From Tritrichomonas musculus (lineage: Eukaryota; Parabasalia; Tritrichomonadida; Tritrichomonadidae), in contig JAPFFF010000003.1 of assembly GCA_039105265.1 (NCBI GenBank), positions 7,440,001-7,504,000 of the forward strand: DNA of 64,000 nt, given 5' to 3'. Both the position numbers and the translations under genes were made by a program. Position 1 is the first letter of the stretch. Each line of letters begins with the position of its first letter. Of the stretch, positions 40,701 to 50,454 are shown piece by piece. The notes under the pieces were generated by a model that saw only the letters and a list, made by a program, of their open reading frames with translations, ran no database searches and was not told the origin of the DNA.

Positions 40701-42861
40701 CTTCATTTTTTTCACATTTAGTATCACTTTTAGAATCTTCTTCTTCATATTCATCTGTTATTTCATGCTCATCTTCTGATATGTTTGAATCAACTCTTTT
40801 ATGAATGTGTATTTTTTTCATCTTTTTCATTTTTTCTATCCCTTCGGCCAACTCTTTAAAATGAATAGATTTATCTAGATCGAAGGAACTTTTTGAATTA
40901 TCAATTAGGTCGATGTAATCATAATATTCATTTTCATTAATGACATTTGTAATAAAATCGGAATTAGTTTTTAATTCATCAGCTATTTCTTGAAATGATG
41001 GTCTTTTATTTGGATTATGATCCCAGCATTTTTCTAAGAGGTTTTGAAATGGTTTAGAAATATCCTTAGTTAGTTCTGGCCTGTTTTTATCAACAACAAC
41101 CTTTTTAAATAGTTCATAATAATTCTTAAAAGGATATGGCATTTTTAAGGTTAGTATTTGATAAACTAAAATTGAAAATGCATATACATCATTGGCTTTT
41201 GTGTAAATTTCTTTAGAGAGACTTTCTGGCGAAATATATATTGGCGTTCCTTTAATTGAAGGTGCTGATGAACAGACAAGACTGGATTGATATTCAATCA
41301 TTTTCATGTCAATAATTGCTTTGGAATATCCAAAATCACTGATTTTTGGAAATAAATAACCATCAATTAAAATATTTTCTGGCTTTAAATCACGATGTAT
41401 GATATTATTTGCATGCAAATAACTCATTCCAGACGCGATTCCATAAATATTAATCAATTTTCTCGTTTCATCCCATCCTTTTGGAGAAAATCCTGCAACT
41501 TCCAAATTAAGAACATCTCGCAATGTTCCATTTGGTGCATATTCTATAATGGTTGTCGGATAAGGTAAGCCTTGAAAATCAATTGGACTGTAACCAATAA
41601 ATTTGATAATTGAAGGATAATTAAAAGCGGACATCAATTTGACTTCCCTAAAATAATTCAATGTATCATCATTTTTGTAATCACTTGAAATTTTCGTATT
41701 TATTACTTTGGCTGCATATAATTGGCCTGTTGTAATCTCTTTGACTTGGAAAACGTTTCCAAATGATCCACTACCCAAATAATGTGTTATGTAAAACCTA
41801 TTAATATCAATGAATTTTTCATTTTCTAATCGAAAATCATCTACATATTTCTTATTTTCTGAATGTCCGTCTTTTTCTTCTTCTAAGAAATTGAATGTTG
41901 GTGATTTTATATTAACAAAATGAGCAATATCATTGCTTCTTTTGTTTGCAGATTGGTCAACATAGAGAACATAATCATAGAAATCTTTTTCGTAAATAGT
42001 ATCAATTATAAAGTTATGATCGCTTCTCAATTTGGTTAAAATATCATCAAATGTCGGACGATTTTGTGGTTCTTTTTGAAGGCATTCTTTAAGTAAATTT
42101 CGATAAGATAGTGGAAATTTTTCTAATTCATTATCAAAAGAATCAGAAAAAGTTTTACATGTTAAAAGTTCATAGGAGATGATAGCAAACGAATAAATAT
42201 TCGATGCTTTGGATATTTCCTGTTTTTCTAAAGTTTCTGGTGCTGCATAATGCGAACCAATGAAGAATTCTTCATGATTAAATATTTTCCTTATATCAGT
42301 TGAGAAATTTGCGATCTTCGGGATAAACAATGAATTAAAAAATATGTTTTTTGGATTAAAATCTTCGTGAATGATGTTATATGAATGCAAATATGACATT
42401 GCAGACGCAATTGCATAAATATTTATCAATTTGAGTGTATTTGAAAAATTTTTATATGAGTATGAATCGTGTAAGGTGCCATTTTGAGTATATTCGGTAA
42501 TTATTGTTGGAATTTGATCATTTTCGAAGTTATTAAGACTATATCCAATATAATTTAGAAGATTTGGATGATATATTTTAAAAACGTTATTTATTGATTC
42601 AGAAATTGTTTTTAATGATTGCAATATTTCCCTATCCATTGCTGTCTGAGGTACTTTAGCCAAAAAAATATTCTTTGTTCTTTTATCTAGAATTTGATAA
42701 ATTAGTAAAGTTGGATCAGAATCAACTATTTCAGTAATTAAAAAATTATTTAAATTGATTGGTGATTCATCTCTGTGAAAATTGTTATTAAAATCCATTT
42801 CTTTGTCTAAAGCTAGTGTTATCATTGCTTGTTTAGAAAATGATTTTATATCACATGTCAT
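37780..42861 (-). CDS. Pseudokinase-kinase-Sel1-BspA LRR fusion protein
   Basis: 1693 residues from ATG. First kinase-like domain, about 35-280, lacks the catalytic residues: IIHEDFNPKN replaces HRDLKPEN and IANFSTD replaces DFG, so it is a pseudokinase. The second, about 350-640, is complete: GSGSFG loop, HRDLKPEN (His489, Asp491), SDFGYSK (Asp509), GTPIYISPE. Then a charged linker (about 660-770), four or five Sel1-like repeats (to about 960), a variable region, and about 25 BspA-type LRRs of 23 residues (CSSLTQITIPSSVTSIESYAF) to the C-terminus. No signal peptide or membrane helix, so a cytosolic kinase with an LRR sensing or scaffolding arm is the likeliest reading. The LRRs are highly uniform, implying recent expansion. 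Confidence 0.88.
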   Translation of the reverse strand: MTCDIKSFSKQAMITLALDKEMDFNNNFHRDESPINLNNFLITEIVDSDPTLLIYQILDKRTKNIFLAKVPQTAMDREILQSLKTISESINNVFKIYHPNLLNYIGYSLNNFENDQIPTIITEYTQNGTLHDSYSYKNFSNTLKLINIYAIASAMSYLHSYNIIHEDFNPKNIFFNSLFIPKIANFSTDIRKIFNHEEFFIGSHYAAPETLEKQEISKASNIYSFAIISYELLTCKTFSDSFDNELEKFPLSYRNLLKECLQKEPQNRPTFDDILTKLRSDHNFIIDTIYEKDFYDYVLYVDQSANKRSNDIAHFVNIKSPTFNFLEEEKDGHSENKKYVDDFRLENEKFIDINRFYITHYLGSGSFGNVFQVKEITTGQLYAAKVINTKISSDYKNDDTLNYFREVKLMSAFNYPSIIKFIGYSPIDFQGLPYPTTIIEYAPNGTLRDVLNLEVAGFSPKGWDETRKLINIYGIASGMSYLHANNIIHRDLKPENILIDGYLFPKISDFGYSKAIIDMKMIEYQSSLVCSSAPSIKGTPIYISPESLSKEIYTKANDVYAFSILVYQILTLKMPYPFKNYYELFKKVVVDKNRPELTKDISKPFQNLLEKCWDHNPNKRPSFQEIADELKTNSDFITNVINENEYYDYIDLIDNSKSSFDLDKSIHFKELAEGIEKMKKMKKIHIHKRVDSNISEDEHEITDEYEEEDSKSDTKCEKNEEINSKEVKKECNHCEIDEIKTFKDINIDDEKADTRQKIIEIEDIQTLDNSINYSDIHQIANLDPQTQFIIGKNLIEGTNNYQKDIMLGIKYLEESIKNDNFDSLIYYCQILIDGTIISKNIQKAKLYLKNKLNDNNDSIMLLYGKILIHEKQLKEAKEIIFQCTKKGNIEAMYEYGKILFFGRGCEKNEKKAMEYFHISKVRGFEKSKIFLIIYQELMEEKSFSNLENEIQYFFISSIMKEYISYHNFSSRKCSSTAKEYKWYQIKIKLNKTVKFISANLFNSPDFVNILKCFNIISIQILYPSKEFDCLKDSKLIQSIANKEERLIYSVLFVDSIKIIEDNAFNGCHISFENGLSSSISSIGKYAFYECSSLAPIVIPTSVTSIGEYAFFGCLSLIEITIPSSMTSIGKYTFYGCSSLLQIIMPPSLTSIESYAFYGCSSLTQISIPSSVTSIGNYSFCGCSSLTEITIPSSVNSIGISAFGECSSLKQITIPSSITSIKSSTFYGCSSLTQIIIPSSITSIESYAFNGCSSLTQITIPYSVTSIGDHCFKKCSMLTQITIPSSVTTIKSSLFYGCSSLTQITIPSSVTSIESFAFYGCSSLTQFTIPSSITSIEPLTFLKCTSLTQIIIPSSITIISNHAFHGLTSLKHISIPSSVISIESFAFYKCSSLMQVTIPSSVTSIGSCAFQDCSSLEHFIIPSSVTSIEGRVFKGCTSLTQVTIPSSVTSIKLSAFYKCSSLALITIPSSVTLIEFSTFQGCSSLTQITIPSSVTTIKSSAFQECSSLAEISIPSSVTSIEIYAFYKCSSLKQITIPSSVTSIKPYTFYGCSSLARITIPSSVTSIKSYAFYGCSSLAQITIPSSVTSIGDHAFKKCSLLTQIIIPSSVTSIKSYTFQGCSSLTQITIPSSVTSIESYAFQGCSSLKQITIPTSVTLIEFSAFNGCSSLTEITIPSFLRSSNIILDSQVKITWV

Positions 42862-43622
42862 TAATAGAAAATGTTAACATTTTTTTATTGCTTGTTTACA
42901 TATTGTATTCTAATAATGAAGATAAAAGAATAAATGAAAACAAATTAAAAATTGACACAGAAGAATTACATGAAATTTTTTTCAAAATGAATATTATAAA
43001 CCAAAAGAAAAAATTTCAAAAAACTTCTAATGAAGATCATACAAGCAACCATAATATATAAAGTATCATTGAAAAGCTCTTTACGCGGTGAAAAGTCCTT
43101 TACGGTGAAGTGAAAATTCACAAAAAGTTTGAAAAAAAATTTTACGACATTGAAATAGTCCTTTACCAAAATAAAAAAAAAGGTCAAATATAAATACCTT
43201 TTTTAATCGTTAATATTATATTTTCTCAATTTTATGGTAATTTGAATGAATGCCTTCACTGTAAAGGACTTTTTTCTGTCGTAAAGAACTTTTTCACGAT
43301 ACTTTATCCAAAAAATATTTGAATTCTATGGAATATGATCGTTAAAAAAATTTCCAAACATGTAAGTTTTTCTTTCAACTATAATATAAAATTTATTAAT
43401 ATTAATCATTCTAATTTTAAAATCTAGTATATTATAAATATCTTAATACGTTAAGTGAATTCAATTTTAGTGGAAAAAAAAAAAGGCAGAAATTATCAGA
43501 CGTTAATGAATGAAATCTTGTTTTTTGCAAATTTTACCGTAAAATGCAAAAAATATGTTAATATTTGACGTTAAACAAGATCAAGCATTTCATTTTTTAA
43601 ATAAAAAGAAAGACTGCACTTG
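42862..43622. other. Intergenic region holding a MITE
   Basis: Lies between the divergent kinase fusion and BTB/BspA genes. Apart from the MITE at 43061-43304, only AT-rich sequence is seen. Confidence 0.5.
43061..43304. mobile_element. MITE, 244 bp, TA-flanked
   Basis: Starts AAGTATCATTGAAAAGCTCT and ends GAACTTTTTCACGATACTT; the ends are mirrored over about 43 bp with a few mismatches (TCTTTACG and AAGTCCTTTAC in both arms). TA lies directly outside each end (43059-43060 and 43305-43306), the target duplication of Tc1/mariner-type transposons, a group known in trichomonads. CCTTTAC or its complement recurs several times inside. No coding capacity. Confidence 0.8.
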
Positions 43623-46280
43623 ATGAATAGTTATTCATTTAAGCTCAATGATAAAGAAATCAAAGTTCAATTAAGTTTTGACAATTTAGCAGAAATTGGT
43701 AAAAAGATCCGCGATGAATTGTTCACCCAAAAGTTGTACAATGTTCAAACTAATGCTCAGCCTAATGTTTTCTTCTCATTTATTCAGTGTTTATTAGATA
43801 AGGCGAAGATTCCAGAAGTTACCTGCGAAAATATATATCAATACCATTGTTTATGCGAAGAATTTGGAGTTTTAAAAGATATAATTATGATCGACCAATA
43901 CGATGATATTTTGAAATTAGCTATCATTAATAATGCACAAACACAAAAAGACGATATTGAAATAACAGAAAGATATATTGCTCAAAATCTTGACTTTTAT
44001 ATACTCAATTATCCTCAAAATTTATACAATCTTCCAATCAATTCACTTTACAACATTTTTTATGACAAACAACGCACACTAATCAATCATGACAATGCAT
44101 ATCATTTTATTACAAAATGTCCAAATGAAACTTTACAGATGAAATTGTATATCTTACTCAAAAGTCTTGATGGCTGCAAATTATCAAAAGAAATTTTGAA
44201 AGAATCGGTTTCAAAAGTTGAAGATCATTTTGGATTTTGTCCATTGCACAACGATTCATTTGTAGAAACCATAAACAAACAAATAAATGATTTATCATCT
44301 GCTCTTGGACAGAATATTGAAAATTTGAATACAAAAAACGACCAACTTCAAAAAGAAAACATTGAAATAAGACAAAGCATAATGAAACAGCAAAAGCAGC
44401 ATGAAAACTACCAAGAACTGACTAATCAGAAATTTATACAAACTGGAAAAGATCTACAGTCAAATCAAAATGCACAGAAAGAGAAATTTTGTGAAATAGA
44501 AAAAAGCATCAGACAAAACTTAAAAACGCAGAATGAAAAGTGTAGTGAAATTGAAAAGAACATTCAATCAAATCAAAATGCACAGAAAGAAAAGTTTGCT
44601 GAGATTGAAAAGAACATTCAATTAAATCAAAATGCACAGAATGAAAAGTGTAGTGAAATTGAAAAGAACATTCAATCAAATCAAAATGCACAGAAAGAAA
44701 AGTTTGCTGAGATTGAAAAGAACATTCAATTAAATCAAAATGCACAGAAAGAGAAATTTTGTGAAATAGAAAAAAGCATCAGACAAAACTTAAAAACGCA
44801 GAATGAAAAGTGTAGTGAAATTGAAAAGAACATTCAATCAAATCAAAATGCACAGAATGAAAGATTTTGTAAGATCGAAAAAAGCATTAGGCTAAATCAA
44901 AATACACAGAAAGTAAAGTATGATGAAATTACAAAAGATTTTCAGTCAAATCAAAATGCAAAAAATGAAAGATTTGATAGAATTGAAAAAAGTATTCAAT
45001 TAAATCAAAATTCACAGAAAGAAAAGTTTGATGAAATTGAAAAGAATGTTCAATTAAATGTAAATACACAAAATGGAAGATTCATTAAAATAGAAAAGAA
45101 TATTCAATCAAATCAAAATGCTCAAAAACAAAAGTTTTGTAAAATAGAAAAGAGCATTCAATTAAATCAAGATGAACAGAAGAAAAAGTTTGATGAGATT
45201 GAAAAGAATTTTAAATCAAATCAAAACAATCAGAATGAAAGGTTTGGCAAAATTGAAAAGAACATTCAACTAAATCAAGAGGCACAGAAAGACAAGTTTA
45301 ATGAGATTGAAAAGAATTACCAATCAAATCAAGATGCGCAAAATGAAAGGTTTGGTAAATTTGAAAAGAACATTCAACTAAATCAAGATACACAAAATGA
45401 AAAATTTGGGGAAATTGAAAAGAACATTCAACTAAATCAAGATGAACATAATAAAAAGTTTGCTGAGATTGAAAAGAATTTTAAATCAAATCAAAACAAT
45501 CAGAATGAAAGGTTTGGCAAAATTGAAAAGAACATTCAATCAAATCAAGAGGCACAGAAAGACAAGTTTAATGAGATTGAAAAGAATTACCAATCAAATC
45601 AAGATGCGCAAAATGAAAGGTTTGGTAAAATTGAAAAGAACATTCAACTAAATCAAGATGCACAAAATGAAAAATTTGGGGAAATTGAAAAGAACATTCA
45701 ACTAAATCAAGATGCACAAAATGAAAGGTTTGGTAAAATTGAAAAGAACATTCAACTAAATCAAGATGCACAAAATGAAAAATTTGGGGAAATTGAAAAG
45801 AACATTCAACTAAATCAAGATGCACAAAATGAAAGATTTGGGGAAATTGAAAAGAACATTCAATTAAATCAAGATGAACATAAAAAAAAGTTTGCTGAGA
45901 TTGAAAAGAATTTTAAATCAAATCAAAACAATCAGAATGAAAGGTTTGGTAAAATTGAAAAGAACATTCAATCATATCAAGATGCACAGAAAAAAAAGTT
46001 TACTGAAATTGATAAGAACATTCAATTAAATCTGGATGCACAAAAAGAAAAGTACAAACAAATTGATGATACATTATGTGGAATCAGTAAAAGCTATGAA
46101 CTGCAACAAAATAAAAATGAAGAAAATAATCAAAAAATGAGGCAGTCAATTAATGCTCTTGAAAACCGACAAAAAGAATTGACAAATAAATCGATCAATG
46201 AAATCAAGCAAACAATCAAAGAGCAAAATGATAATAACCAATTGAAATTTAAAAAATTGAATGATGATTTTGATCATTAA
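43623..46280 (+). CDS. BTB-like and coiled-coil repeat protein (5' part of a broken gene)
   Basis: 885 residues from ATG 43623 (a TTG one codon earlier is in frame). The first 220 residues resemble the BTB/BACK-like domain found on many trichomonad proteins (SFKLNDKEIKVQLSFDNLAEIG...FGFCPLHNDSF). From about residue 275 to 815 come about 30 copies of an 18-residue unit, SNQNAQKEKFAEIEKNIQ type, with Phe and Ile spaced 3, 4 and 11, a long alpha-helical rod. The ORF stops in mid-coil at TAA 46278-46280, but the adjacent frame (open from 46274) continues the coil without a gap and leads into an LRR domain, so a single one-base shift has cut the gene. BTB probably oligomerises it; the rod spaces the domains apart. 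Confidence 0.8.
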   Translation: MNSYSFKLNDKEIKVQLSFDNLAEIGKKIRDELFTQKLYNVQTNAQPNVFFSFIQCLLDKAKIPEVTCENIYQYHCLCEEFGVLKDIIMIDQYDDILKLAIINNAQTQKDDIEITERYIAQNLDFYILNYPQNLYNLPINSLYNIFYDKQRTLINHDNAYHFITKCPNETLQMKLYILLKSLDGCKLSKEILKESVSKVEDHFGFCPLHNDSFVETINKQINDLSSALGQNIENLNTKNDQLQKENIEIRQSIMKQQKQHENYQELTNQKFIQTGKDLQSNQNAQKEKFCEIEKSIRQNLKTQNEKCSEIEKNIQSNQNAQKEKFAEIEKNIQLNQNAQNEKCSEIEKNIQSNQNAQKEKFAEIEKNIQLNQNAQKEKFCEIEKSIRQNLKTQNEKCSEIEKNIQSNQNAQNERFCKIEKSIRLNQNTQKVKYDEITKDFQSNQNAKNERFDRIEKSIQLNQNSQKEKFDEIEKNVQLNVNTQNGRFIKIEKNIQSNQNAQKQKFCKIEKSIQLNQDEQKKKFDEIEKNFKSNQNNQNERFGKIEKNIQLNQEAQKDKFNEIEKNYQSNQDAQNERFGKFEKNIQLNQDTQNEKFGEIEKNIQLNQDEHNKKFAEIEKNFKSNQNNQNERFGKIEKNIQSNQEAQKDKFNEIEKNYQSNQDAQNERFGKIEKNIQLNQDAQNEKFGEIEKNIQLNQDAQNERFGKIEKNIQLNQDAQNEKFGEIEKNIQLNQDAQNERFGEIEKNIQLNQDEHKKKFAEIEKNFKSNQNNQNERFGKIEKNIQSYQDAQKKKFTEIDKNIQLNLDAQKEKYKQIDDTLCGISKSYELQQNKNEENNQKMRQSINALENRQKELTNKSINEIKQTIKEQNDNNQLKFKKLNDDFDH
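44455..46060 (+). repeat. 54-bp coding tandem repeat, about 30 copies
   Basis: In-frame 54-bp units encode 18 residues. The later copies are nearly identical and group into 108-bp pairs (KFGEIEKN alternating with RFGKIEKN), which points to recent homogenisation. A larger block around 45170-45400 is repeated at about 45420-45660. Confidence 0.9.
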
Positions 46281-48040
46281 AACAGCTTGTAGTTGACTTT
46301 AAAAATGAGTATCAAACATGGAAACAGCAAAATGAAGTTAATCATCAAAATACTGAAAAATCTATCCAAGAAATTAAAAATAACATTATTCAAATCAAGA
46401 AAACACAAGAAAACAACAAACTTAATATTGAACAGTCAATAAAAAAAGTCGAGAATTCAAATTCAAGTCAGACGAATCAACTCAAAAACGAGATTTTGAC
46501 AATAAAACAAACTTTAGAAAAAATGAAAAAAGATAACCTAGCCAGCCACACTCAACAAAGCACAGAAATATCTGAAATAAAAAAGAAAATAAATGATTTA
46601 AATATGAGGATGAATGAATCAGATTCAAAGACAAAAGCAATAGAAAAATCATTTGAATCACTTCAAAAACTAGAAAAAAATGATCATGATTGCACACTTC
46701 AATCTTTAAACACAATCAAGCAGCAATGCAAAAATAACACAAATCAAATTAATCAAATGAAAAATATTCATCAAGCACAAATTGAAAAGAATAATAAAAA
46801 TATCGAACAATTGAAGCAAATATTAAATGATTCTAAAAATGAAAACAAAAAGAATCAATCAGAATTCTCAAATAATATAAAACAATCAATTGAAGTGCTG
46901 AAAAAATCAATTAACTCACAATATGATCATTTTAATCAAATAATGGATTATCATGAAAAAAAAATTTATTTCTTCAATTTGCCATATAAAGAGAAAAATA
47001 TATTTGCTGAGACAATAAAAGCAGATTATGAGAAACAAAGAGAAAAGGTTCAAAAAGGTATTTCATCTTCAATAACAATTCCATTCCTTTGGAAAAAAAT
47101 ACCAGATAATGAATTCTTTTATTGCAGAAATATTAAAGAAGTAATAATTCCTTTCGGTGTTAAGAAAATTGGTCAAAATGCATTCAAAGGATGCTCATCA
47201 TTAACCAAAATAATTATTCCTAAATCAATCATTTCAATCGAAAAAAGTGCATTTTCCGAATGTACTTCATTAATAAATATTGACATTCCATTTTCAGTAA
47301 CCAGAATTGGAGATATGGCATTCGAAAAATGTTCCTCTTTAAATGAAATTGAACTCCCTCCATCAATTACATCAATTGGATCCAGTGTTTTCATAGAATG
47401 CAAATCTCTAAAATTCATTGATATCCAGTCATCAATTGGTGAAATTCATAACCATTCATTTTATGAATGTTCATCACTTACAGAAATCAATTTACCATCA
47501 ACAATTTTCTATATTGGCAGAAACTGTTTTGGAGGATGCAGATCACTTAAAAAAGTCAAATTACCTTCTTCGCTATTTCAAATTGACCAAAAAACATTTT
47601 TTGACTGCTTATCCCTTGAAACAATTGAAATTCCAGATTCAGTGTCATCTATAGGATTCTGTGCATTTTACAATTGTTCATCTTTGAGCTCACTTACGAT
47701 TCCATCGTCAGTGAGAATAATTCATGATAATGCATTTTCAGGATGTGAATCATTAAAGAAAGCTAAAATTCTTTCACCAATTAAATCAATTCCTGCCAAA
47801 ATGTTTTATAACTGCTCATCTCTTGAAGAAATAGAAATTCCAAATACCGTAACAAAAATTCAAGAGGGTGCTTTTTATGGATGTAAATCTATCAAAAATT
47901 TCGTTATTCCCTCATCTGTGATTGATATTGGTGAAAATGCTTTTTATAATTGTTCTGTTTCTTTAAAAAACTTAAAAAATAAGCCTACAAACAATTTAAC
48001 AGAAAAAGTGAGCTCAAATATTCAAGTACGAACTGAGTAA
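46274..48040 (+). pseudogene. Coiled-coil and BspA LRR part of the same broken gene
   Basis: 588 codons open to TAA at 48038-48040; no usable ATG at the junction (the longest nominal start is TTG 46496). About residues 1-240 continue the coiled coil (LKQLVVDFKNEYQTWKQQNE... NIEQSIKKVENSNSS), followed by about fourteen LRR_5 units (CSSLTEINLPSTIFYIGRNCF type) and a short polar tail. It joins 43623-46280 across a single-base frame change in AT-rich sequence, so it could equally be an assembly error, in which case the whole is one BTB-coiled-coil-BspA protein of about 1470 residues. Confidence 0.75.
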
Positions 48041-48051
48041 ATATGTTCAAT

Positions 48052-48116
<65 letters not shown>

Positions 48117-48462
48117 GTTGTTGTTGTTGTTGTCATTGAATATTTCTTAAAAATTTATATGACTCAGTAAAGAAATTTAAAGATCTTCAAGCAGTTCATG
48201 TACTGCTATTAAAGCATTGTTTTTAAACAAAATAATTTATTGATATCAATGAAGCAATTGTTATATTAATAAAAATAATGATGAAAAAATGTATGGTGAG
48301 CCAAGCCTCAAATTTCATAAAAATTGATACACTTTAAATATGTTTTACTTCTCAGAATATACTATTGAATGATATAAGTTTCATTTTTTCTTTTATTTTT
48401 ATTGGCCTAAAAAAAATTGAATAAAAAATTTTGGAAAAAATCTATCGAATCTATTTATTCTC
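48041..48462. other. Intergenic with long poly-T
   Basis: Holds the 62-base T run and GTT repeat at 48054-48133; otherwise nothing recognised before the kinase ATG. Confidence 0.5.
48054..48133. repeat. Poly-T (62 bases) plus GTT microsatellite
   Basis: Uninterrupted T from 48054 to 48115 followed by GG and five TTG/GTT units. It begins 13 bases after the TAA of the BTB/BspA gene. Confidence 0.9.
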
Positions 48463-50454
48463 ATGTTCAAAAAAAAGTGTAGCTATGATTTTGAATTATT
48501 AGATGATGGATTCAAGATTGATCAATCAGAAATACATGATCCATATCCTTTGAACAGAGTGCCTGAAGATTTGAAACATTCAAGATTTAAAATTTCAATT
48601 ATTGATCCTAATAATTATGAAATTATAAATAAAATAGATTTTCATTCGTTTGAAGTCGTGCCGAAAGATTTGAACAAAAAAATTTTTATATATGATGCGC
48701 ATAGTAATTGGAAAGAAGAAATAACGAATTATTGTACCTCATCTTTTATTATTCCACAAATTTTAGACTGTCCTCAAATCGTTAAGCCAATTGGTATTGC
48801 TATACCATCATCATCAGATAATCCACAATATCAGATCAAATTCAAAAAAACTAAAAAGAAATTATCTTTTTATGGACCAATGATTGCAACAGAATTCATG
48901 AAGAACGGAAGTATTCGAAAACATGTTGAAGATTATCTTCAATCAAATGGAACAAAGAATGATAAAATGAATCCAACAATTCGCTACAAAATCATCTACG
49001 GTATTGCTGCCATAATGAAGTATGTTCATAAGCGTGGCTTCATTCATCAGCAATTAACGACAGAAAATATTCTTCTTGATGACAATCTTGAACCAGTAAT
49101 CACAGGCTTCACGTATTTGAATCCTCACTTTAGTATTTTTGATTTGGATGATATAGCAGTCAACTACAAAACCTGGTTTACACCAATAGAATTCTTAAAT
49201 GGTGAAAAAATCAGCAAAGACAAAACTTATTTTGAAATTGATGTTTATTCATATGGAATGATTTTAGTTAACATGTTTAAAGCTCTTGATCGTTCTTTCT
49301 TTGATAAAATTGTTCTTCGTAGCGATTATAGACCATTAAAAAAAGAAATTCCTGAGAATTATTTAGATTTGATTGGCAGATGTTTAGATAGGGTCCCAGA
49401 AAATCGTCCTACATTTGAAGAAATCACAAAAATCCTCAAAGATGAATCATTCTATCTTGATGAGTTTGAAATGGAAACAGACGTTGAAGCTGTCAAAGAA
49501 TACCAAGAAAGAATTGACAAGCTTTGTCAAGAACCAAAAGAAAACAACATTTTTATTGGCGAAGATGGTGAAAAGTTCATCAAAGAAGTTGAAAAAATTG
49601 GAGAAGGAGGAACTTCAATTGCTTATAAAGTCGTTGATAGTCGAAGTGGCCGAACAATGTGCAAGAAAGTATTGAAAACGGTAGAAGGAGTCACGACATT
49701 CAAAGACCTTCAAAATGCAGTCAAAGAATTTGAAGTTCTTCATTTAATTAGCCATCCATGCATTTGTGAATCGATCTGGATAAACACGTCCTCGAAAGTC
49801 AAAGATTCGAAAGACAAAACCACCGTTTCGATCTATCTTGAATACTTCAAAAACAGCTTGAAAAACTTTTTGAATGGACCTGTTATCAATAACACATTCA
49901 AAGCACGAATTGTCGTTGAAATAGCTCATGCTCTCTCTTATCTTCACAAGAAAGGAATGATTTATCGTGATTTGAAGATCGACAACATCATGTTGAACGA
50001 TGTTTTTGAAGTGAAATTGATCGATTTCGGACTTGTCAAAATAACTGAGTGTTTGAATAGCCAGTACTCGTTCGTCCATGAGACAATGACAAAAGGTGTT
50101 GGAACATTCGATTACATGTCACCTGAAATGTTAAATGAAGACGATTATAATGAAAAAACGGACGTTTATTCTTTCGGAATTTTGCTGTTTGTAATCTTCA
50201 CTGGTTCTCTGCCTAAAATCAAGCTGAAGGACAAATTGAATGGCAAATCTTTTCAATTGCCAGATGAATCTAATTCAATATCAAAATTCTGTATTAATTT
50301 GATTGAAAAATGCGTCTGTTACGACCCCGATTCAAGACCTTCCTTTGATCAGATCCTTTCTGATATGAAGAAAAATCATTACAAATTTGCTGATGATATT
50401 GATGAAAAAGTACCAGCATTTCGAAGCCAGGAACTCGCACGTTTTGAGTCATAA
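48463..50454 (+). CDS. Tandem pseudokinase-kinase protein
   Basis: 663 residues from ATG. First domain, about 40-330, keeps the kinase fold outline but not the active site: FIHQQLTTENILLDD stands for HRDLKPEN and VITGF for DFG, and no glycine loop is visible; its C-lobe motif RCLDRVPENRPTFEEI is normal. Second domain, about 370-645: GEGGTSIAYKV loop, Lys in MCKKVLK, MIYRDLKIDN (Tyr501-Arg502-Asp503), IDFGLVK (Asp521), GVGTFDYMSPEM; the His-to-Tyr change in HRD is tolerated in some active kinases. The arrangement recalls JAK-type pairs in which the pseudokinase controls the kinase, but this is analogy only. No other module, no membrane segment. Confidence 0.87.
   Translation: MFKKKCSYDFELLDDGFKIDQSEIHDPYPLNRVPEDLKHSRFKISIIDPNNYEIINKIDFHSFEVVPKDLNKKIFIYDAHSNWKEEITNYCTSSFIIPQILDCPQIVKPIGIAIPSSSDNPQYQIKFKKTKKKLSFYGPMIATEFMKNGSIRKHVEDYLQSNGTKNDKMNPTIRYKIIYGIAAIMKYVHKRGFIHQQLTTENILLDDNLEPVITGFTYLNPHFSIFDLDDIAVNYKTWFTPIEFLNGEKISKDKTYFEIDVYSYGMILVNMFKALDRSFFDKIVLRSDYRPLKKEIPENYLDLIGRCLDRVPENRPTFEEITKILKDESFYLDEFEMETDVEAVKEYQERIDKLCQEPKENNIFIGEDGEKFIKEVEKIGEGGTSIAYKVVDSRSGRTMCKKVLKTVEGVTTFKDLQNAVKEFEVLHLISHPCICESIWINTSSKVKDSKDKTTVSIYLEYFKNSLKNFLNGPVINNTFKARIVVEIAHALSYLHKKGMIYRDLKIDNIMLNDVFEVKLIDFGLVKITECLNSQYSFVHETMTKGVGTFDYMSPEMLNEDDYNEKTDVYSFGILLFVIFTGSLPKIKLKDKLNGKSFQLPDESNSISKFCINLIEKCVCYDPDSRPSFDQILSDMKKNHYKFADDIDEKVPAFRSQELARFES

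Noticed and set aside
44509-45825. Minus-strand ORFs rich in HLDLVECSFQF
   Set aside because: They are antisense shadows of the 54-bp coding repeat.
44455-46060. Tandem repeats as a possible CRISPR array
   Set aside because: The 54-bp units are in frame, have no unique spacers and encode a coiled coil.
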